From contig CACYDP010000096.1 in the NCBI GenBank assembly GCA_902773135.1, positions 1-64,000 of the forward strand: a DNA stretch of 64,000 nucleotides. The letters run 5' to 3'. A program made the translations under genes and the position numbers. Source of the stretch: an uncultured Ruminococcus sp. (GTDB taxonomy: Bacteria; Bacillota; Clostridia; Oscillospirales; Acutalibacteraceae). Of the stretch, positions 61,340 through 64,000 are shown in pieces. Each line of letters begins with the position of its first letter. Position 1 is the stretch's first letter. The notes under the pieces are model-generated. The model was given only the letters and a program-made list of their open reading frames with translations, was not told the origin of the DNA and made no database searches.

Positions 61340-62800
61340 ATGCCAGATGATTTCAGATATGACTTAAACAACAATAATGAAACTCCGAATGCCAATAATT
61401 CTCAGATGAATTTTCCTATGAATTCCTATGCATTCAATAATAAGCAAGATGAAAGTTTTGAAAATTTCAATCAAAATGGAGCACCAATGCGGTACAGTGA
61501 TACGCAGCCGTATACACCTCCTCCGCAAAGTTTCGGCGGCAATTATGTTCCGCCGGGAAATGCGAATGCTTATCTACAAGGCAAAAAGAAGAAAAACAGC
61601 GGTCTGAAAGCGGCTTTGTGGTGCGTATGTGCAGGAATCGGAGTAGTGGCGGCGGCCTTGGTGTTTTTTTTGGTGCAGAGCCTTACGGACAGTGACAGTC
61701 TTGAAATTCAGGAATCACATTCCCGGAATGCACCTTATAACAGAAATTCAGAAGTGTCATATGGGGAAGACGTGTTGCTCCCTGATGCTCCGGATGTGAG
61801 TGCAGATGAAAACGGTCCTCAGATCTCAACGCAAAATCTGAATCAATCTTCTTCCAATGAAAATGCTGCCAACAAAGCATTCAAAAAAGCCTCACCGTCA
61901 GTGGTATGTATTTCTTCCTACCAGTCCGGAAGTGATTATATCATTACGGCAAACGGGGAGGGTTCGGGCATTATTATTACCGAAGACGGCTATATTGCCA
62001 CCAACAGCCATGTTGTCAATGATTCTAATACAACGGGCGTTATGATTACGCTGAATAACGGGCAGCAATATCTGGGTTCGATTATCGGTATTGATAAGAA
62101 AACAGACCTTGCGGTCATTAAGATAGATGCCGACGGTCTTACGCCTGCCGATATTGCCAATTCGGACGAGATCGCCGTAGGAGATGAGGCATATGCTATC
62201 GGCAGTCCCGGAGGTTCCAGCTTTTCCAATACGCTGACAACGGGTACGGTATCCGCTATGAACCGTGTTCTCAGCTCTAACGGCTATGTTAAATACATAC
62301 AGACGGATGCGGCGATCAATCCCGGCAATTCCGGCGGTGCTCTGATCAACAAGGACGGATATGTCATAGGAATGAATACATCGAAACTGGTCGCTACGGA
62401 CTATGAGGGTATGGGGTTTGCGATACCGAGCAATACCCTTGTCGAAATCGTCAATAAGCTGATTAAATACGGTTATGTCAATGACAGAGGGACACTCGGC
62501 ATAGAGGGTTCTACTGCAACGCTCTACTCGTCTAAGCTGAATAATATTCCGCAGGGAATGATTATTTCAAAAATTCATTCGGACAGCCCTCTTGCCAATA
62601 CCGAAGTTATGGCGAATGACATTATTACCGCCATTGACGGCAAAAAAGTTAAGAGTATCAACGAATTCATCGATATGCTCAAAGAGTACAAACCCGGAGA
62701 TACTGTTACACTGACCATCTTCCGCTCTTCCAACAGCAGCGGAAAAAAAGCAACAACCTTTGATGTGGATGTAATACTGAAAGAAGATAAAGGTAATTAA
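61340..62800 (+). CDS. htrA: HtrA/DegP-like serine protease
   Basis: A 486-residue membrane-tethered protease. An Asn-, Pro- and Gly-rich cytoplasmic tail (1-85) precedes one membrane helix (about 92-114), a trypsin-like domain with His224 (TNSHVV), Asp256 (TDLAVI) and Ser331 (NPGNSGGAL), and one PDZ domain (about 390-480). It degrades damaged exported proteins at the outer face of the membrane. GGAGGAT precedes the ATG. It follows the two-component system by 59 bases and may belong to its regulon. Confidence 0.93.
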   Translation: MPDDFRYDLNNNNETPNANNSQMNFPMNSYAFNNKQDESFENFNQNGAPMRYSDTQPYTPPPQSFGGNYVPPGNANAYLQGKKKKNSGLKAALWCVCAGIGVVAAALVFFLVQSLTDSDSLEIQESHSRNAPYNRNSEVSYGEDVLLPDAPDVSADENGPQISTQNLNQSSSNENAANKAFKKASPSVVCISSYQSGSDYIITANGEGSGIIITEDGYIATNSHVVNDSNTTGVMITLNNGQQYLGSIIGIDKKTDLAVIKIDADGLTPADIANSDEIAVGDEAYAIGSPGGSSFSNTLTTGTVSAMNRVLSSNGYVKYIQTDAAINPGNSGGALINKDGYVIGMNTSKLVATDYEGMGFAIPSNTLVEIVNKLIKYGYVNDRGTLGIEGSTATLYSSKLNNIPQGMIISKIHSDSPLANTEVMANDIITAIDGKKVKSINEFIDMLKEYKPGDTVTLTIFRSSNSSGKKATTFDVDVILKEDKGN

Positions 62801-62815
62801 ATTGACCACAGTAAG

Positions 62816-62870
62816 ACAAATTCCCTGTACGCTGATGAAAAACGTACAGGGAATTTGTGCTTATTTTTTT
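62816..62870 (+). terminator. htrA terminator
   Basis: 16-bp perfect stem ACAAATTCCCTGTACG (62816-62831) with its complement (62843-62858), followed by a T-rich run. Confidence 0.9.
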
Positions 62871-63031
62871 TCGTTATTGTTTTTGAATTTATCAACGATA
62901 TTGTTGATGTGTTTTTCGGCTTCTTTTCTGACATTCGGGTCATTGGCAAGTTTTACGGCTTCGTCCTTGACCTTTTTGAAGTTTTCGTTATTGACGATCG
63001 AATTGATCTTATCGTTGTTCAGCAGATCCAT
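62861..63031 (-). CDS. Small helical protein
   Basis: A 56-residue Lys/Asn-rich soluble protein, MDLLNNDKINSIVNNENF and on, fully helical in appearance. The ATG at 63031 follows CCGGAGG. No family is known to me. It is convergent with htrA and its stop lies in the T-run of that gene's terminator. Confidence 0.65.
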   Translation of the reverse strand: MDLLNNDKINSIVNNENFKKVKDEAVKLANDPNVRKEAEKHINNIVDKFKNNNEKK

Positions 63032-63209
63032 TTTGAATACCTCCGGAAATTTTATTGATCTGTTATTATTATAATATAGAATTCGCCGTAATTCAAGTGC
63101 ATTGAATGCTTTGAGAGAATGATGGCTTCTTATCAAACCGGAAATGTAAAATGATAATAATTATTATTTTGCAAATAAATTTTTTTTGTAAAAAATATCA
63201 AAAAAGGTA

Positions 63210-63238
63210 TTGAAAAATCAAATCGTTTATGGTATGAT
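63210..63238 (+). promoter_or_regulatory. Promoter of the 63245 RNA
   Basis: TTGAAA (63210-63215), 17-bp spacer, TATGAT (63233-63238), with extended -10 TGG. Confidence 0.8.
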
Positions 63239-63244
63239 ATATTT

Positions 63245-63262
63245 GTAAGTAGAAATACTTAC
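63245..63262. promoter_or_regulatory. Inverted repeat at the RNA start
   Basis: Perfect arms GTAAGTA/TACTTAC with GAAA spacer, immediately after the -10 box: an operator or 5' hairpin. Confidence 0.5.
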
Positions 63263-63314
63263 TTGAAATTGCTGATTTCCCTTTTTTGTTTTTCATTATC
63301 CCTTCCTTTTGCAT

Positions 63315-63350
63315 GAAATGCGGTCAGAAATGACCGCATTTCGTGTTTTT
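63315..63350 (+). terminator. Terminator of the 63245 RNA
   Basis: 12-bp stem GAAATGCGGTCA (63315-63326) with its complement (63331-63342), GAAA loop, then GTGTTTTT. Confidence 0.9.
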
Positions 63351-63383
63351 ACAACCAATTAATTTTAATCAATGGGTGATAGA

Positions 63384-63947
63384 ATGCTGACTGAAAAAGA
63401 AAAACTTCAGAGAGCAAAAATGTATATGCTGAAACTTGCTGACGGCATTGACCCGATCAGCAACAGCAAAATGGAGGACAGCGTATTGAACAACGAACGG
63501 CTGTCAAAATGCTTTTTATATGTGGCACAGGTCTTGGAGGAACGTGTCGAAAATTGTTCCGAAACAGAGAAACCGCCACGCAGAACACGTTCAAAGCGGG
63601 ATTTCTATATTACTAAAAGTCAAGTGGACAACATTGAATATACAGACGAACCCTGTCCGGTATCACAGCTTGCTGACAACATCAACAAGGCGGCAAAAGA
63701 AAATGACTGCAAAAAATTGCAGTCAAAACAGATTAACGACTGGCTTGTCGAAAACGGATACCTGAAAGATATAACCACACAGGCAGGGCAAAAACGCAGA
63801 GAAATTACTGAAAAATCCAAAGATATAGGAATTGTCACAAAACAGGGAATGGGTTCTTTCGGGGCATATACGATTATTTTATACAGTACCCAAACACAGA
63901 AATTCATTGTCGAACATTATTTGAAAAATGATGCACTCAATGATTGA
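63384..63947 (+). CDS. Hypothetical protein, possible DNA-binding
   Basis: A 187-residue protein of unknown family. It starts MLTEKEKLQRAKMYMLKLADGIDP, with a helical N-terminus, a basic central stretch (RRTRSKRDF) and a C-terminal half (about 85-185) where QLADNINKAAKENDCKKLQSKQINDWLVENGYL could be a winged helix. The ATG at 63384 follows GGGTGATAG at short distance; an ATG four codons earlier is possible. It lies after a strong terminator, so expression needs read-through from 63233 or an unseen promoter. Confidence 0.6.
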   Translation: MLTEKEKLQRAKMYMLKLADGIDPISNSKMEDSVLNNERLSKCFLYVAQVLEERVENCSETEKPPRRTRSKRDFYITKSQVDNIEYTDEPCPVSQLADNINKAAKENDCKKLQSKQINDWLVENGYLKDITTQAGQKRREITEKSKDIGIVTKQGMGSFGAYTIILYSTQTQKFIVEHYLKNDALND

Positions 63948-64000
63948 GGTTATGACCAAACATTCCTATAATGGCAGATGAAAAAATGATGCCGAGCATA

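Larger units (their letters stand above)
63245..63350 (+). ncRNA. Candidate CU-rich small RNA or attenuated leader
   Basis: A strong promoter ends 6 bases upstream and a strong terminator ends at 63350. The predicted 106-base RNA starts with a hairpin (GTAAGTA and TACTTAC around GAAA, 63245-63262), continues with an unpaired CU-rich stretch including CCCTTCC (63299-63305) that could pair with Shine-Dalgarno sequences, and ends with the terminator. The coding gene at 63384 lies 34 bases later, so a read-through leader is an alternative. Confidence 0.5.

Overview
The window looks like chromosome of a low-GC Gram-positive anaerobe, most probably an Oscillospiraceae/Ruminococcus-type gut Clostridium. 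The evidence is indirect: clustered AGGAGG-type ribosome binding sites, frequent TTG starts, a YabE-like G5/3D-domain protein, a YtaF-like protein, the lipoproteins, the SipW/TasA-type genes and a surface starch-degrading system. I see no rRNA, tRNA or CRISPR array. Species assignment is inference.

Layout. 40-4139: tatD, a short-chain dehydrogenase, an unrecognised gene and a 3D-domain cell-wall protein. 4240-9044 (minus): a thiamine operon thiW-thiM-thiE-thiD-thiC behind a consensus promoter and a TPP riboswitch; a 149-bp MITE-like element sits just upstream. 9286-11905: leuCD and a divergent Crp/Fnr-type regulator. 11909-15413 (minus): rmuC with an expanded coiled coil, an unrecognised 392-residue gene and a zinc-ribbon gene. 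15591-22729: lipoproteins, secA and birA. 22784-27920 (minus): ldh, a von Willebrand A membrane protein with a cytoplasmic repeat tail, two unknown genes and lgt. 28100-32212 (minus): a MarR-controlled heterodimeric ABC exporter. 32389-36945: an esterase-like hydrolase, nrnA-truB-ribF and two small membrane proteins. 37082-40459: a calcium-type P-type ATPase and a YtaF/MntP-family protein. 40978-46808: a maltodextrin ABC importer (binding protein and two permeases) with a lipoprotein alpha-amylase. 51845-58989: lepA, DUF3783, GIY-YIG, recQ, a DNA-alkylation-repair gene, small unknowns and an ABC-2 transporter. 59093-62800: a two-component system and an HtrA protease. The end holds a possible small RNA and an unknown gene.

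The most interesting region is 47003-51527. A tyrosine recombinase gene is followed at once by two perfect 18-bp inverted repeats (47876-47893 and 48147-48164) that enclose 253 bp. Inside that segment is a near-perfect vegetative promoter (TTGACT, 17 bp, TATGAT) that at present points away from the downstream operon and into a dedicated terminator. Inversion would turn it towards an operon encoding a SipW-type signal peptidase, a TasA-like protein, a serine/glutamate/proline-repeat stalk protein and a TasA-like protein fused to a beta-helix. I read this as an ON/OFF phase-variable surface-fibre or adhesin operon, captured here in the OFF orientation.

Other leads are two tandem repeat expansions inside proteins (RmuC, VWA protein), a terminator-like hairpin exactly at the predicted 5' end of lgt mRNA, paired MarR operators, a 14-bp inverted repeat in front of the maltodextrin promoter, and a CU-rich RNA candidate at 63245-63350. 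Functions are assigned from recognised motifs by eye; no database search was run.
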